Positions 8,445 through 17,912 of a stretch of DNA of 55,883 bases are shown one piece after another (the stretch's first letter is position 1; each line of letters opens with the position of its first letter). The position numbers and the translations under genes were made by a program. The notes beneath the pieces were generated by a model that made no database searches, was not told the DNA's origin, and was given only the letters and a program-made list of their open reading frames with translations. Origin of the DNA: Microvirga aerilata (GTDB lineage: Bacteria; Pseudomonadota; Alphaproteobacteria; Rhizobiales; Beijerinckiaceae); the NCBI RefSeq assembly GCF_016743775.1, contig NZ_JAEQMY010000033.1, positions 1 to 55,883 on the forward strand. The letters are read 5' to 3'.

Positions 8445-10067
8445 TCAATGGCGCAGGCCCGGAGCCTCCTGGCCGGTGCGGGCCACGTACTCGGTATAGC
8501 CGCCGCCATATTGGTGGACCCCCTCCGGCGTGAGTTCGAGAACCCGGTTGGACAGAGCCGCCAGGAAGTGGCGGTCGTGCGAGACGAAGAGCATGGTGCC
8601 CTCGTAGCGGGACAGGGCGTCGATGAGCATTTCCTTCGTGGCCATGTCCAGATGGTTCGTGGGCTCGTCGAGCACCAGGAAGTTCGGCGGGTCGTAGAGC
8701 ATCTTGGCCATCACCAGCCTGGCTTTTTCGCCCCCCGACAGGACGCGGCACTTCTTCTCCGCATCGTCGCCCGAGAAGCCGAAGCAGCCGGCAAGGGTGC
8801 GCAGCGAGCCCTGGCCCGCCTGCGGGAACGCATCCTCCAGGAACCCGAACACCGTGCGGTCGCCCTCCAGCACCTCCATGGCGTGCTGGGCGAAATAGCC
8901 CATCTTCACGCTGCCGCCGACCGCGACCGTACCCTCGTCGGGCGCGGTCGCGCCCGTCACCAGCTTCAGCAGCGTCGACTTGCCGGCGCCGTTGACGCCC
9001 ATGACGCACCAGCGCTCCTTGCGGCGCACGCCGAAATCCAGGCCCTCGTAGATGCTCCGGCTGCCGTAGCGCTTGTGAACGTTCTTCATGCTGACCACAT
9101 CCTCGCCCGAGCGCGGGGCGGGCTGGAACTCGAACGCCACGGCCTGCCGGCGCTTGGGCGGCTCGACCCGGTCGATCTTCTCCAGCTTCTTGACCCGGCT
9201 CTGCACCTGGGCCGCGTGGGAGGCGCGGGCCTTGAAGCGTTCGATGAACTTGATCTCCTTGGCAAGCATCGCCTGCTGGCGCTCGAACTGAGCCTGCTGC
9301 TGCTTCTCGTTCAACGCCCGCTGCTGCTCGTAGAACTCGTAGTCGCCCGAATAGGTCGTCAGGGTTCCGCCGTCGATCTCGATGATCTTGTTCACGATGC
9401 GGTTCATGAAGGCGCGGTCGTGCGAGGTCATGAGCAGCGCGCCGTCGTACCCTTTGAGAAACTCCTCGAGCCAGATGATGCTCTCGAGATCCAGGTGGTT
9501 GCTCGGCTCGTCGAGCAACATGACGTCCGGGCGCATCAGGAGGATGCGGCCCAATGCAACGCGCATCTTCCAGCCGCCGGACAGGGCGCCCACATCGCCC
9601 TCCATCATCTCCTGGCTGAAGCCCAAGCCCGCGAGAACCTCGCGGGCCCGGCCCTCGAGGGAGTAGCCGTCCAGTTCCTCGTAGCGCGCCTGCACCTCGC
9701 CGTAGCGTGCGATGATCTCGTCGAAATCTCCAGCCCGGTCCGGGTCCGCCATCGCGGCCTCAAGCTGCTTCAGCTCGGCGGCGACCTCACTCACGGGACC
9801 TGCCCCGTTCATCACCTCGGCCACGGCGCTGTGGCCGGCCATTTCGCCGACGTCCTGGCTGAAGTAGCCGATCATGATGCCGCGATCGACGGAGACCTGG
9901 CCCTCGTCGGGCTGCTCCTCCTTGTTGATCATCCGGAACAGCGTGGTCTTTCCCGCGCCGTTGGGGCCCACCAAGCCGACCTTTTCGCCTTTCTGGAGGG
10001 TCGCGGAAGCCTCGATGAAGAGGATGCGGTGGCTGTTCTGCTTGCTGACGTTCTCGATACGAATCAT
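8445..10067 (-). CDS. ABC-F family ATP-binding protein
   Basis: A 540-residue soluble protein with two ABC ATPase domains and no membrane segments. Each domain has Walker A (GPNGAGKTT; GVNGAGKST), a signature LSGG and Walker B with DEP(S/T)NHLD. A charged Gln/Lys/Arg-rich linker of about 70 residues between them corresponds to the P-site tRNA interaction motif of ABC-F translation factors. Length and linker best fit the YbiT-like group rather than EttA, but I cannot assign it firmly. ABC-F proteins act on the ribosome, resolving stalls or giving antibiotic protection. The start at 10067 (MIRIENVSK) fits the domain boundary; upstream in-frame codons look like leader. Confidence 0.92.
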   Translation of the reverse strand: MIRIENVSKQNSHRILFIEASATLQKGEKVGLVGPNGAGKTTLFRMINKEEQPDEGQVSVDRGIMIGYFSQDVGEMAGHSAVAEVMNGAGPVSEVAAELKQLEAAMADPDRAGDFDEIIARYGEVQARYEELDGYSLEGRAREVLAGLGFSQEMMEGDVGALSGGWKMRVALGRILLMRPDVMLLDEPSNHLDLESIIWLEEFLKGYDGALLMTSHDRAFMNRIVNKIIEIDGGTLTTYSGDYEFYEQQRALNEKQQQAQFERQQAMLAKEIKFIERFKARASHAAQVQSRVKKLEKIDRVEPPKRRQAVAFEFQPAPRSGEDVVSMKNVHKRYGSRSIYEGLDFGVRRKERWCVMGVNGAGKSTLLKLVTGATAPDEGTVAVGGSVKMGYFAQHAMEVLEGDRTVFGFLEDAFPQAGQGSLRTLAGCFGFSGDDAEKKCRVLSGGEKARLVMAKMLYDPPNFLVLDEPTNHLDMATKEMLIDALSRYEGTMLFVSHDRHFLAALSNRVLELTPEGVHQYGGGYTEYVARTGQEAPGLRH

Positions 10068-10190
10068 TAGTCCAGGGCCTGAGAGGGTTTCGGCGGCCTT
10101 ATGGCATGGGTCGCACGCAGGCACGAGGGCCCTGGATCGGGCAAAATGTCAGAGGCTTCAGCTCCCGTCGGCAGGCCTGCGGCAGCGCGC

Positions 10191-10883
10191 TCAGGCTTGA
10201 GCCTGCAGGGCCATCCTCTTCTTGGCCTGTCTGGTCATCCAGACGGTGAGAACGATCGTGGCCACAAGGCCGACCACCAGCAGGATCCAGTTCGCCACGC
10301 CGGCTCCGCCCTGCGCGGCGGTGCGGCCGATGACGCCGATCCAGACGTTCTGGATCGTGCCCGGCACGATCCCGATGGCGGTTGCGAGCAGGAACGACCC
10401 GAGGCGGACACCCGTGACGCCGAACGCATAATTCTCGACCGCGAAGGGCGTGACGGGGGTCAGGCGGGACAGGAGGATCGTCTTGAAGCTCTCCTCATAG
10501 GCGACGGTGTCGATGGCCCTGATCGTCGGATGCTTGTCGATGAAGCGCTTCACACGATCCCGGGCGAGATACCGGCTGATCAGGAAGGAGATCAGAGCCG
10601 CCAGCATCCCGCCGAAAAAGCAGATCAGCAGCGACCACCAGCCGTAGGCGACCGCGACCGCGAGCGTGAGCGGAACGCCCGGAACCAGCAGAATCGTGCA
10701 GATCACATAAGCGATGCTGACGAGCACGACGCCCATCGTCCCGAGGCCCTGGGCCCATTCGCTGAAACTTTGGAGCCAATCCTGCACAGGCAGCAGAAAC
10801 CAGGCGACGAAGATCGCCACGAATCCGAGCACCGATGCGGCCGCGAGCCAGACGAAACTCCGATGCTGGGATACAGATTGCAC
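10191..10883 (-). CDS. TVP38/TMEM64 (DedA-like) family membrane protein
   Basis: A 230-residue integral membrane protein with about six hydrophobic segments. The central region (LVPGVPLTLAVAVAYG, then LISRYLARDRVKRF) and the re-entrant segment LLSRLTPVTPFAVENYAFGVTGV match the VTT domain of TVP38/TMEM64 proteins, relatives of DedA lipid scramblases and transporters. The GTG start at 10883 is chosen because AAGGAAAG lies about ten bases upstream and the frame above it lacks similarity. The secA terminator stands just upstream, so this gene has its own promoter. Likely roles involve lipid flipping or envelope homeostasis; unproven here. Confidence 0.85.
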   Translation of the reverse strand: MQSVSQHRSFVWLAAASVLGFVAIFVAWFLLPVQDWLQSFSEWAQGLGTMGVVLVSIAYVICTILLVPGVPLTLAVAVAYGWWSLLICFFGGMLAALISFLISRYLARDRVKRFIDKHPTIRAIDTVAYEESFKTILLSRLTPVTPFAVENYAFGVTGVRLGSFLLATAIGIVPGTIQNVWIGVIGRTAAQGGAGVANWILLVVGLVATIVLTVWMTRQAKKRMALQAQA

Positions 10884-10983
10884 AGGGCCAAGCTTTCCTT
10901 TTGAGCCAAGGCCAAACGCCCCATCGCCTGTGCTGTTCCGGCTCCTCTGGCGCTTCAGGGGCTTTGGCCGATCCCAGCCCAAG

Positions 10984-11013
10984 AAAAAGCCCGGCGCTGG
11001 GGCCGGGCTCTTG
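10984..11013 (-). terminator. Intrinsic terminator of secA
   Basis: The stem AGCCCGGC (10988-10995) pairs with GCCGGGCT (11002-11009), extended by a weaker AAGA/TCTT outer pairing; on the minus strand a T5 run follows. It is 25 bases beyond the secA stop. Sequence and loop closely resemble the terminator at 8405-8431. Confidence 0.88.
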
Positions 11014-11038
11014 CGTCGATGTTTCAGCCCTTCGGGCC

Positions 11039-13852
11039 TCAGGCCACGAACTGTCCGTGGCAGTGCTTGAACTTCTTGCCCGACCCGCAGGGGCAGGGCT
11101 CGTTGCGGCTCACCCGGCCCCAGGACGAGGGATCGTTCGGGTCGCGGGCCGGGACGGGCTCCATCTCGGCGGCGGCTGCCGCAAAGCCCAGAGCCGGGCC
11201 GGCACCGAAGGCGCCGCCTTGCGGCATGTCGAATTCGTTCTCGCCCGTCGCCGGATCGAGATGCTGGGCGAACATGGGCGGCAGTCCTTGCGGCTCCGGC
11301 TGCTGGAACACCACCTGGATGCGCATGAGCTGGCCCGTCACCTGCTCGCGCAGATGGCCGATCAGGCCGTTGAACAGCTCGAAGGCCTCGGACTTGTACT
11401 CGTTGAGCGGGTCGCGCTGGGCAAGCCCGCGCCAGCCGATCACCTGACGCAGGTGGTCGAGGGTCACGAGGTGCTCGCGCCAGAGGTGATCGAGGCTCTG
11501 GAGCAGAACCTGCTTCTCCACATAGTTCATGACCTCGGCGGAGTTGGCCTCCACGCGCTGGGCGTAAGCCTCGTCGGCGGCCTTGGTGATGCGCTCGCGG
11601 ATCTCGTCGTCGGCGATGCCCTCTTCCTTTGCCCATTCCTCGATCGGCAGGTCGAGGTTGAGGAAGTTGACCACATTCTCCTTCAGACCCGCGACATCCC
11701 ATTGCTCCGCATAGGCGTTCTCGGGGATCGCCCGGGAGACGATGTCCTCGATGACGCCGTGGCGCATGTCGTCGATGGTCTCGCGCACGCTCTCTTCCGC
11801 CATGAACTCCTTGCGCTGCTCGAACACGACCTTGCGCTGGTCGTTCATGACGTTGTCGTATTTCAGGATGTTCTTGCGGATGTCGAAGTTGCGCGCCTCG
11901 ACCTTCGCCTGCGCCCGCTCGATGGCCTTGTTGATCCACGGGTGGATGATGGCCTCGCCTTCCTTGAGACCCAGCTTCTGCAGCATGCCGTCCATGCGGT
12001 CGGAGCCGAAGATGCGCATCAGGTCGTCCTGGAGGGACAGGTAGAACTTGGAGCGGCCCGGATCGCCCTGGCGGCCGGAGCGGCCGCGCAGCTGGTTGTC
12101 GATGCGCCGCGATTCGTGGCGCTCGGTGCCGAGCACGTAGAGGCCGCCGGCGGCCAGCGCCTTGTCCTTGAAGGAGGCGACCTCGTCCAGGATCTCCTTC
12201 TCGCGGCGGGCGCGTTCCTCGCCCTCGACCCCGGCAAGCTCGCGCTCGATGCGCATCTTGGCGTTGCCGCCGAGCTGGATGTCGGTGCCGCGGCCGGCCA
12301 TGTTCGTGGCGATCGTGATCGCGCCGGGCACGCCAGCCTGGGCGACGATGAAGGCCTCCTGCTCGTGGAAGCGGGCGTTCAGCACGGCGAAGTGCTTGGT
12401 GCCCCGGCCGGCCCGGGCGTCCTGGTAGAGGGGCTCCAGCGCCAGCGGGTTCTCGAAGTCGATGAGGGTGTAGCCGTCCTTGATCAGAAGCTCGGCCAGA
12501 TGCTCCGACTTTTCGATGGAGGTGGTGCCGACCAGGATCGGCTGGCCCTTGGCGGAGGAGGCCTCCACATCGCGGATGACCGCCTGGTAGCGCTCCTCGA
12601 CCGTCCGGTAGACCTCGTCGTCGTCGTCGATGCGGGAGACGGGGCGGTTGGTGGGAATTTCGACCACTTCGAGGTTGTAGATCTCCAGGAACTCGTCGGC
12701 CTCGGTGGCTGCCGTGCCGGTCATGCCGCTGAGCTTGCCGTAGAGACGGAAGTAGTTCTGGAAGGTGATGGAGGCCAGCGTCTGGTTCTCGGGCTGAACC
12801 TGCACGTGCTCCTTGGCCTCGAGGGCCTGGTGCAGGCCCTCCGAGTAGCGGCGGCCCTGCATCATGCGGCCGGTGAACTCGTCGATGATCACCACCTCGC
12901 CGTTGCGGACGATGTAGTCCTTGTCGCGCTGGAACAGGGTGTGGGCGCGCAGCGCCTGGTTCATGTGGTGGACGAGGGTGGCGTTCTGGGCGTCGTAGAG
13001 GTCGCCTTCCTTGAGGAGCCCCTCGGTCCGCAGCAGCTCCTCGATCTTCCCGGTGCCGTCTTCGGTGAGCGCCACGGAGCGCTGCTTCTCGTCGAGCTCG
13101 TAATCGCTCTTGTCGAGGCGCGGGATGACCTTGTCGATGGCGTTGTAGAGCTCGGAGCGGTCGTCGAGGGGGCCGGAAATGATGAGCGGCGTGCGCGCCT
13201 CGTCGACCAGGATCGAGTCCACCTCGTCCACGATGGCGTAGTAGTGGCCCCGCTGGACCATCTGCGCCATCTCGTACTTCATGTTGTCGCGAAGGTAATC
13301 GAAACCGTATTCGTTGTTGGTGCCGTAGGTGATGTCGCAGGCATAGGCCTGGGCGCGCTCCACGTCGTCGAGCCCGTGGACGATGACGCCGACGGACAGG
13401 CCCAGGAAGCGGTAGATCTGCCCCATCCACTCCGAATCGCGGCGGGCGAGGTAGTCGTTCACCGTCACCACATGGACGCCCTTGCCGGCCAAGGCATTGA
13501 GATAGACTGGGAGCGTGGCCACCAGGGTCTTGCCCTCGCCGGTACGCATTTCGGCGATCGAGCCCTCGTGGAGCACCATGCCGCCGATGAGCTGCACGTC
13601 GAAGTGGCGCTGGCCGAGCGTCCGCTTGGCCGCCTCGCGCACCGTGGCGAAGGCCGGCACCAGGATATCGTCCAGGGTCTTGCCTGAGGCGAGCTGGGCC
13701 TTGAAGTCCTTGGTGCGGGCACGGAGCTGCTCGTCGGACAGGGCCTCCAGCTCGGCCTCCATCGCGTTGATGGCCGCTACCTTCGGCCGGTAGGACTTCA
13801 GCCGGCGGTCATTGACCGAGCCAAAGATTTTCTTCGCGAGAGAACCGAACAT
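11039..13852 (-). CDS. secA: Preprotein translocase subunit SecA
   Basis: A 937-residue SecA, the ATPase motor that drives unfolded preproteins through SecYEG. The Walker A region MRTGEGKT is at residues 102-109, DEAD-box-like [14 protein letters not shown] follows near 210, and the second nucleotide-binding domain shows [13 protein letters not shown] and the arginine-finger region [10 protein letters not shown]. The C-terminal zinc-binding SEC-C motif ([14 protein letters not shown]) that contacts SecB and lipids is intact. It is monocistronic, closed by its own terminator, and divergent from a periplasmic foldase gene across about 250 bp, which fits a shared link to protein export. Confidence 0.98.
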   Translation of the reverse strand: MFGSLAKKIFGSVNDRRLKSYRPKVAAINAMEAELEALSDEQLRARTKDFKAQLASGKTLDDILVPAFATVREAAKRTLGQRHFDVQLIGGMVLHEGSIAEMRTGEGKTLVATLPVYLNALAGKGVHVVTVNDYLARRDSEWMGQIYRFLGLSVGVIVHGLDDVERAQAYACDITYGTNNEYGFDYLRDNMKYEMAQMVQRGHYYAIVDEVDSILVDEARTPLIISGPLDDRSELYNAIDKVIPRLDKSDYELDEKQRSVALTEDGTGKIEELLRTEGLLKEGDLYDAQNATLVHHMNQALRAHTLFQRDKDYIVRNGEVVIIDEFTGRMMQGRRYSEGLHQALEAKEHVQVQPENQTLASITFQNYFRLYGKLSGMTGTAATEADEFLEIYNLEVVEIPTNRPVSRIDDDDEVYRTVEERYQAVIRDVEASSAKGQPILVGTTSIEKSEHLAELLIKDGYTLIDFENPLALEPLYQDARAGRGTKHFAVLNARFHEQEAFIVAQAGVPGAITIATNMAGRGTDIQLGGNAKMRIERELAGVEGEERARREKEILDEVASFKDKALAAGGLYVLGTERHESRRIDNQLRGRSGRQGDPGRSKFYLSLQDDLMRIFGSDRMDGMLQKLGLKEGEAIIHPWINKAIERAQAKVEARNFDIRKNILKYDNVMNDQRKVVFEQRKEFMAEESVRETIDDMRHGVIEDIVSRAIPENAYAEQWDVAGLKENVVNFLNLDLPIEEWAKEEGIADDEIRERITKAADEAYAQRVEANSAEVMNYVEKQVLLQSLDHLWREHLVTLDHLRQVIGWRGLAQRDPLNEYKSEAFELFNGLIGHLREQVTGQLMRIQVVFQQPEPQGLPPMFAQHLDPATGENEFDMPQGGAFGAGPALGFAAAAAEMEPVPARDPNDPSSWGRVSRNEPCPCGSGKKFKHCHGQFVA

Positions 13853-14106
13853 CGAGAGCCTTCAGAATTCCAGAATGCAGGAGATAAGGGCGTTTGCGCC
13901 GCCTTATAGACCTAATTACGCCTGAGCGCATCTTAAAGGCTGTGCCGGAGTGGCGCAGCCCTCGCGCTCACAAGCTGAGCCCTGTTCAAGACCCCGCGAG
14001 CGGCGATGCTGTGACATAAATATGCCATCACTTGCAAACGTAAACACATTCGGCCATCTGATCATCGCTGTCCGTGGGCAATCTCGCGCTCACCAGAGGA
14101 ACTGAC

Positions 14107-15006
14107 ATGTCTCGCTCACTCACCGTCCGCAAGAGCCTTCTGACCCTCGGGGTTGCCCTGCCTCTCATGGCCGGCGCCGCCTTCGCCCAGACGAGCCCCG
14201 CCACCTCTCCCGCCACATCCCCTGCGGCCGTTCCGGCCATCGATCCCGCCAAGGTGATCGCCCGCGTCAACGGCCTCGAGATCACCGAAGGCGACCTTGC
14301 GCTGGCTGCCGAGGATCCGGCCCTGCAGATGCCGAACGTGCCCGAGGCCCAGAAGCGCGACCTGCTGACCGGGTACATGATCGACCTGAAGCTCGGCGCC
14401 AAGGCGGCCGAAGCCGCCAAGGTCGGCAGCGGCGCGGAGTTCGCCCGCAAGCTCGCCTACAACCGGGACAAGACCCTGCTCGACCAGTATCTCGACCAGG
14501 AGGCCAAGAAGGCCGTGACCCCGGAAGCCGCCCGTAAGCTCTATGACGAGACGGTCAAGAGCGTTCCGGCCGAGCAGGAAGTTCGCGCCCGCCACATCCT
14601 GGTGGAAAACGAAGAGGACGCCAAGAAGGCCGCGACCCGCGTGAAGGGCGGCGAGGACTTCGCCAAGGTGGCCGGCGAGCTCTCCACCGATCCGGGCTCC
14701 AAGACCGACGGCGGCGATCTGGGCTTCTTCACCAAGGACCGCATGGTCGAGCCTTTCGCCGAAGCCGCCTTCAAGCTGGAAGCCGGCCAGATCTCCGATC
14801 CGGTGAAGAGCCAGTTCGGCTGGCACGTGATCAAGGTGGAGGAGAAGCGCAACAAGCCTGCGCCGAGCTTCGAGGAGACCAAGGATCAGGTGGAGGCCTA
14901 TCTCGCCCGCAAGGCGCAGCAGGACCTGATCGTGGGCCTGCGCAAGGATGCCAAGATCGAGCGCCTGGACGACAAGGGCAACCTCGTCGAGCAGAAGCAG
15001 CCGTAA
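14107..15006 (+). CDS. Periplasmic parvulin-type peptidyl-prolyl isomerase
   Basis: A 299-residue exported foldase of the PrsA/SurA type. The N-terminus is a clear Sec signal (KSLLTLGVALPLMAGAAFAQ) followed by a Thr/Pro/Ala linker. Residues about 50-150 form a helical SurA-like chaperone region and about 155-260 a parvulin domain (VRARHILVENEEDAKKA, TDGGDLGFF, FGWHVIKV). It should assist folding of outer membrane or secreted proteins. ATG 14107 is preferred over an in-frame upstream ATG (14074) because GAGGA sits seven bases before it and the signal peptide then begins correctly. It is divergent from secA and followed by a strong terminator. Confidence 0.93.
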   Translation: MSRSLTVRKSLLTLGVALPLMAGAAFAQTSPATSPATSPAAVPAIDPAKVIARVNGLEITEGDLALAAEDPALQMPNVPEAQKRDLLTGYMIDLKLGAKAAEAAKVGSGAEFARKLAYNRDKTLLDQYLDQEAKKAVTPEAARKLYDETVKSVPAEQEVRARHILVENEEDAKKAATRVKGGEDFAKVAGELSTDPGSKTDGGDLGFFTKDRMVEPFAEAAFKLEAGQISDPVKSQFGWHVIKVEEKRNKPAPSFEETKDQVEAYLARKAQQDLIVGLRKDAKIERLDDKGNLVEQKQP

Positions 15007-15030
15007 GCTCCAGGCACTTGCGACGTCGAA

Positions 15031-15054
15031 GGGCGGCCTCCGGGCCGCCCTTTT
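15031..15054 (+). terminator. Intrinsic terminator of the foldase gene
   Basis: GGGCGGCC pairs with GGCCGCCC around a short loop and is followed by TTTT; it begins 25 bases after the stop codon. Confidence 0.9.
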
Positions 15055-15099
15055 CGTTCGGGCCGGCCGAAGGGAAGCCATGGCTCAGTGCCTGATCGT

Positions 15100-15251
15100 G
15101 GATCCCCTTCCCTCGCCTGCGGCTCGCCGGGGATGACAGCGACACACCTTCAGTGTCATTCCCGGCCGGAGCGTAGCGGAGGGGAAGGGAATCCACTCAC
15201 CCGCACACCACTATGGATCCCCTTCCCGGCCTGCGGCCGCCGGGGATGACA
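15100..15251. repeat. Three-unit cluster of the dispersed intergenic palindrome
   Basis: Three units lie between the foldase terminator and the convergent small gene. Units A at 15100-15138 and 15215-15251 run GGATCCCCTTCCC ... GGGGATGACA. Unit B at 15154-15194 runs TGTCATTCCC ... GGGAAGGGAATCC, roughly the reverse complement of A with a different centre. Each unit is itself an imperfect hairpin (ATCCCC/GGGGAT or ATTCCC/GGGAAT ends). Related copies occur at 36.7, 40.4, 46.1, 53.1 and 55.7 kb, always between genes. The structure fits a REP/BIME-type element. Confidence 0.8.
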
Positions 15252-15268
15252 TTGCCCTGGGGCCAATG

Positions 15269-15481
15269 TCACTTGTTCGTGCGGCCCATCCGGCTCTGAT
15301 CGACTCCGCCCTGGTCGTTGGTCTGGTTCTCGACGTCGCCCTGGAACGTCGATCCGCCGTCGAGATCGCGCGGATCCTCGCCGGCCATGGTGGCGCCTTT
15401 CGACCGTCCGATGCCGGGATCCACCTCGAGATCGCTGCGGGGGCGGTCCTGCGGCTGGGTCTTGGGATGCTTGCTCGTCAC
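15269..15481 (-). CDS. Small hydrophilic protein, putative general stress protein
   Basis: A 70-residue polar protein with no membrane segment, rich in Asp, Gly, Gln and Thr; the core DPGIGRSKGATMAGEDP is a pattern I associate with uncharacterised small proteins of Methylobacteriaceae. The GTG start at 15481 is chosen because GGAGG lies exactly five bases upstream; an ATG at 15493 in the same frame has no ribosome site. A perfect GGAAC-N16-CGTT promoter ends about 30 bases upstream, so expression is probably under the EcfG stress sigma factor. Function unknown; the sequence looks intrinsically disordered. Confidence 0.7.
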   Translation of the reverse strand: MTSKHPKTQPQDRPRSDLEVDPGIGRSKGATMAGEDPRDLDGGSTFQGDVENQTNDQGGVDQSRMGRTNK

Positions 15482-15511
15482 GAAGGCCTCCATCGTTCTC
15501 AAGACCGGTTC

Positions 15512-15536
15512 AACGGCAGGGGTGAGGCGTCGTTCC
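15512..15536 (-). promoter_or_regulatory. EcfG-type stress promoter (perfect consensus)
   Basis: On the minus strand the sequence reads GGAAC (15536-15532), a 16-base spacer, then CGTT (15515-15512). This is the full consensus of alphaproteobacterial EcfG (SigT/RpoE4-like) sigma factors controlled by PhyR-NepR. It is correctly oriented and about 30 bases before the GTG start of the 70-residue protein. Confidence 0.75.
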
Positions 15537-15642
15537 GTGCCATTGGAATTCCCCTGCTGAAGCTTTGACTTGACAAAAAGCCTTAAAAAACCACAGGTCG
15601 CGGCTCGCAACGTCGTATCCCAACACCTCTCCAGGCTCTCGC

Positions 15643-16884
15643 ATGTCCAAGACCGTGTCTCCGCTCGCGCCTAAGTCGTTTCCGGCTCTTCCCGCCATCG
15701 AGGGCGTCAGGATCGCGACCGCGGAGGCCGGCATCCGCTACAAGAACCGGACGGACGTGCTCTATGTGACCCTGCCCAAGGACACGGCCGTCGCCGGCGT
15801 GTTTACCCGTTCCAAGTGCCCGTCGGCGCCGGTGGACTGGTGCCGCAAGAACCTTGCGAAGGGCACGGCCCGGGCGCTGGTGGTGAATTCCGGCAATGCC
15901 AACGCTTTCACCGGCAAGAGGGGCGCGGAAGCGGTGAAGCTCACCGCCGACATCGCTGCCGAAGCCGCCGGCTGCCGGGCCTCCCAGGTCTTCATCGCCT
16001 CCACCGGCGTCATCGGCGAGCCGCTGGACGCCGCCAAGTTCGAGGGCGTGCTCACCGCGTGCGAGAAGAAGGCGAAGCCCACCGCCTGGCTCGACGCCGC
16101 CAAGGCGATCATGACCACGGACACCTTCCCGAAGGTGGCGACCCGCACCGCCACCATCGGCGGCGTCGAGGTCACCCTGAACGGGATCGCCAAGGGCGCG
16201 GGCATGATCGCCCCCGACATGGCCACCATGCTGTCCTTCGTGTTCACCGACGCGCCGATTGCGGCCCCGGTGCTGCAGGCGCTTCTGAAGAAGGGCGCCG
16301 ACAAGAGCTTCAACTGCGTGACGGTGGACAGCGATACCTCCACGTCCGACACGCTCCTGTTCTTCGCGACGGGCACGGCGGGGGCCAGGGGCGCTCCCAC
16401 GATCTCGCTGCCGAGCGACCGGCGCCTCAAGGAGTTCCGCTCGGCGCTGGAAAGCCTCCTGTGCGATCTCGCCCAGCAGGTTGCCCGCGATGGCGAGGGC
16501 GCGCGCAAGTTCGTGACCGTGAAGGTGACCGGCGCCACAGGCGCGACATCCGCCAAGCGCATCGCCATGGCGATCGCCAACTCGCCGCTGGTGAAGACGG
16601 CGGTTGCGGGCGAGGACGCCAACTGGGGCCGCGTGGTCATGGCGGTCGGCAAGGCGGGCGAGCCTGCCGAGCGCGACAAGCTCGCCATCTGGTTCGGCGA
16701 CATCCGCGTTGCCGTCAAAGGCGCGCGCGACCAGGAGTACGACGAGGCGAAGACCTCCGCCTATATGAAGGGCGACGAGATCACGATCCGCGTCGATCTG
16801 GGGTTGGGCCGGGGCGAGGCCACCGCTTGGACCTGCGACCTCACCAAGGCCTATGTGGAAATCAACGGCGATTACCGGAGCTGA
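15643..16884 (+). CDS. argJ: Bifunctional glutamate N-acetyltransferase / ornithine acetyltransferase
   Basis: A 413-residue ArgJ of normal length. It moves the acetyl group from N-acetylornithine to glutamate in the cyclic arginine pathway, and bifunctional forms also use acetyl-CoA. The self-cleavage site [14 protein letters not shown] is present, placing the catalytic Thr at residue 195 after processing into alpha and beta chains. The oxyanion-hole region [11 protein letters not shown] (from 118) and the C-terminal EINGDYRS ending are intact. It ends six bases before a convergent small gene. No other arg genes are in the window. Confidence 0.96.
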   Translation: MSKTVSPLAPKSFPALPAIEGVRIATAEAGIRYKNRTDVLYVTLPKDTAVAGVFTRSKCPSAPVDWCRKNLAKGTARALVVNSGNANAFTGKRGAEAVKLTADIAAEAAGCRASQVFIASTGVIGEPLDAAKFEGVLTACEKKAKPTAWLDAAKAIMTTDTFPKVATRTATIGGVEVTLNGIAKGAGMIAPDMATMLSFVFTDAPIAAPVLQALLKKGADKSFNCVTVDSDTSTSDTLLFFATGTAGARGAPTISLPSDRRLKEFRSALESLLCDLAQQVARDGEGARKFVTVKVTGATGATSAKRIAMAIANSPLVKTAVAGEDANWGRVVMAVGKAGEPAERDKLAIWFGDIRVAVKGARDQEYDEAKTSAYMKGDEITIRVDLGLGRGEATAWTCDLTKAYVEINGDYRS

Positions 16885-16890
16885 TCCCTA

Positions 16891-17268
16891 TCAGGGGACA
16901 ACGGTGATCTTCCGCTTGATGGTCACCCGCATCGGGCCGCCATATCGGCCCGTTCCGATGAAGGTATAGGCGAATGCGTCGGGCCCCTGATAGCCGGGCT
17001 TGGCCATGTAATAAGGCTTGAGTCCGTTAATTCCCGCCCTGCCGGTCCTGGGCTTTTGGGAAATGACGGTTTCGGTCACCGCCCCAGGAATGCCGTTGAG
17101 GTTGAAATAGCAGCCCTTGCCGGCCTTCACGGTCATCGGACCTTCGACCTCCGCGAGATCGCCATTGAAGTAGACGGGGTCCGCCGCGCAGTTCTGTGCT
17201 TTTGCTTCCGCCCCGAAGATCAGGCATCCGACGATGCCTGCAGCTGCGATGGAGAGGGACTTGCTCAT
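16891..17268 (-). CDS. Small exported protein with PGYxGPDxF motif, function unknown
   Basis: A 125-residue protein. A Sec signal (KSLSIAAAGIVGCLIFGAEAKA) precedes a mature part with two Cys (NCAADP, GKGCYF) that could form a disulphide. The C-terminal half is beta-rich and holds KPGYQGPDAFAYTF followed by a basic strand (MRVTIKRKITVVP). ATG 17268 is preferred over 17286 because GAGGAGC lies upstream at good spacing. The same C-terminal motif occurs in the lipoprotein at 23144-23542, so the two are probably distant paralogues with an Ig-like or cadherin-like beta fold. No operon partner; function unknown. Confidence 0.75.
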   Translation of the reverse strand: MSKSLSIAAAGIVGCLIFGAEAKAQNCAADPVYFNGDLAEVEGPMTVKAGKGCYFNLNGIPGAVTETVISQKPRTGRAGINGLKPYYMAKPGYQGPDAFAYTFIGTGRYGGPMRVTIKRKITVVP

Positions 17269-17493
17269 GGGATCGCTCCTCAGCATTCATGCAATGATAA
17301 ATTATTTCATAGGATTGTATGGCTTGGAAGCGGCATGGCAAGACGGTAGGAGGGCTGATCGGGAACGGGGCGTAACCCTGCGCGGATGGCCCGCCGAGGA
17401 CGCTCACGAAATTCAGTTCGCGCCGCCCCGGAAACAGGTTAAGACACCGCCTCTGACCTCATTTTTCGCCATGCTCTAAAGCGGATTCTCGGC

Positions 17494-17904
17494 GTGTCCT
17501 CCATAAAGCTCACCCTCGTCGTTGCCGTCGCCCTCATCGACACCGACAACCGCATCCTTCTCGCGCAGCGCCCCGAGGGGAAGCAGCTGGCCGGCCTGTG
17601 GGAGTTTCCCGGCGGCAAGGTGGAGCCGGGCGAGCGGCCGGAGGAGACGCTGATCCGCGAATTGCGGGAGGAGCTCGGCATCGATGTGAAGGAACCGTGC
17701 CTCGCGCCGCTCACCTTCGCGAGCCACGCTTACGAGACCTTCCACCTGCTCATGCCGCTTTATGTCTGCCGCCGCTGGGAGGGCTTCGTGCAGCCGCTCG
17801 AGGGGCAGGGACTCAAATGGGTGAAGCCGCAGGAGCTGCGCGCCTATCCCATGCCGCCCGCCGATGAGCCGCTGATCCCTTTCCTCGTCGACCTCCTGGC
17901 CTGA
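17494..17904 (+). CDS. mutT: 8-oxo-dGTP diphosphatase (Nudix hydrolase MutT)
   Basis: A 136-residue Nudix protein with a full box at residues 41-63 (GKVEPGERPEETLIRELREELGI), matching G-x5-E-x7-R-E-U-x-E-E-x-G-U. The W-E-F-P-G-G lead-in and the C-terminal WVKPQELRAYPMPPAD segment are typical of MutT, which removes oxidised 8-oxo-dGTP from the nucleotide pool. The GTG start at 17494 lacks a strong ribosome site. Eight bases separate its stop from the next start, so it probably forms an operon with the following DMT transporter. Confidence 0.92.
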   Translation: MSSIKLTLVVAVALIDTDNRILLAQRPEGKQLAGLWEFPGGKVEPGERPEETLIRELREELGIDVKEPCLAPLTFASHAYETFHLLMPLYVCRRWEGFVQPLEGQGLKWVKPQELRAYPMPPADEPLIPFLVDLLA

Positions 17905-17912
17905 GGTCGCGC

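Noticed and set aside
10191..13430. A 1079-codon minus-strand frame covering both the TVP38 gene and part of secA
   Set aside because: Only its last 230 codons are a real gene; the rest is an out-of-frame reading of secA and crosses the secA terminator.
10835..13687. A 950-codon open frame on the plus strand opposite secA
   Set aside because: It is the antisense of secA, a fully conserved gene; the long open frame reflects GC-rich codon use. The translation has no recognisable domain.
15570..15598. TTGACA as the -35 box of an argJ promoter
   Set aside because: No acceptable -10 hexamer lies 16-18 bases downstream.
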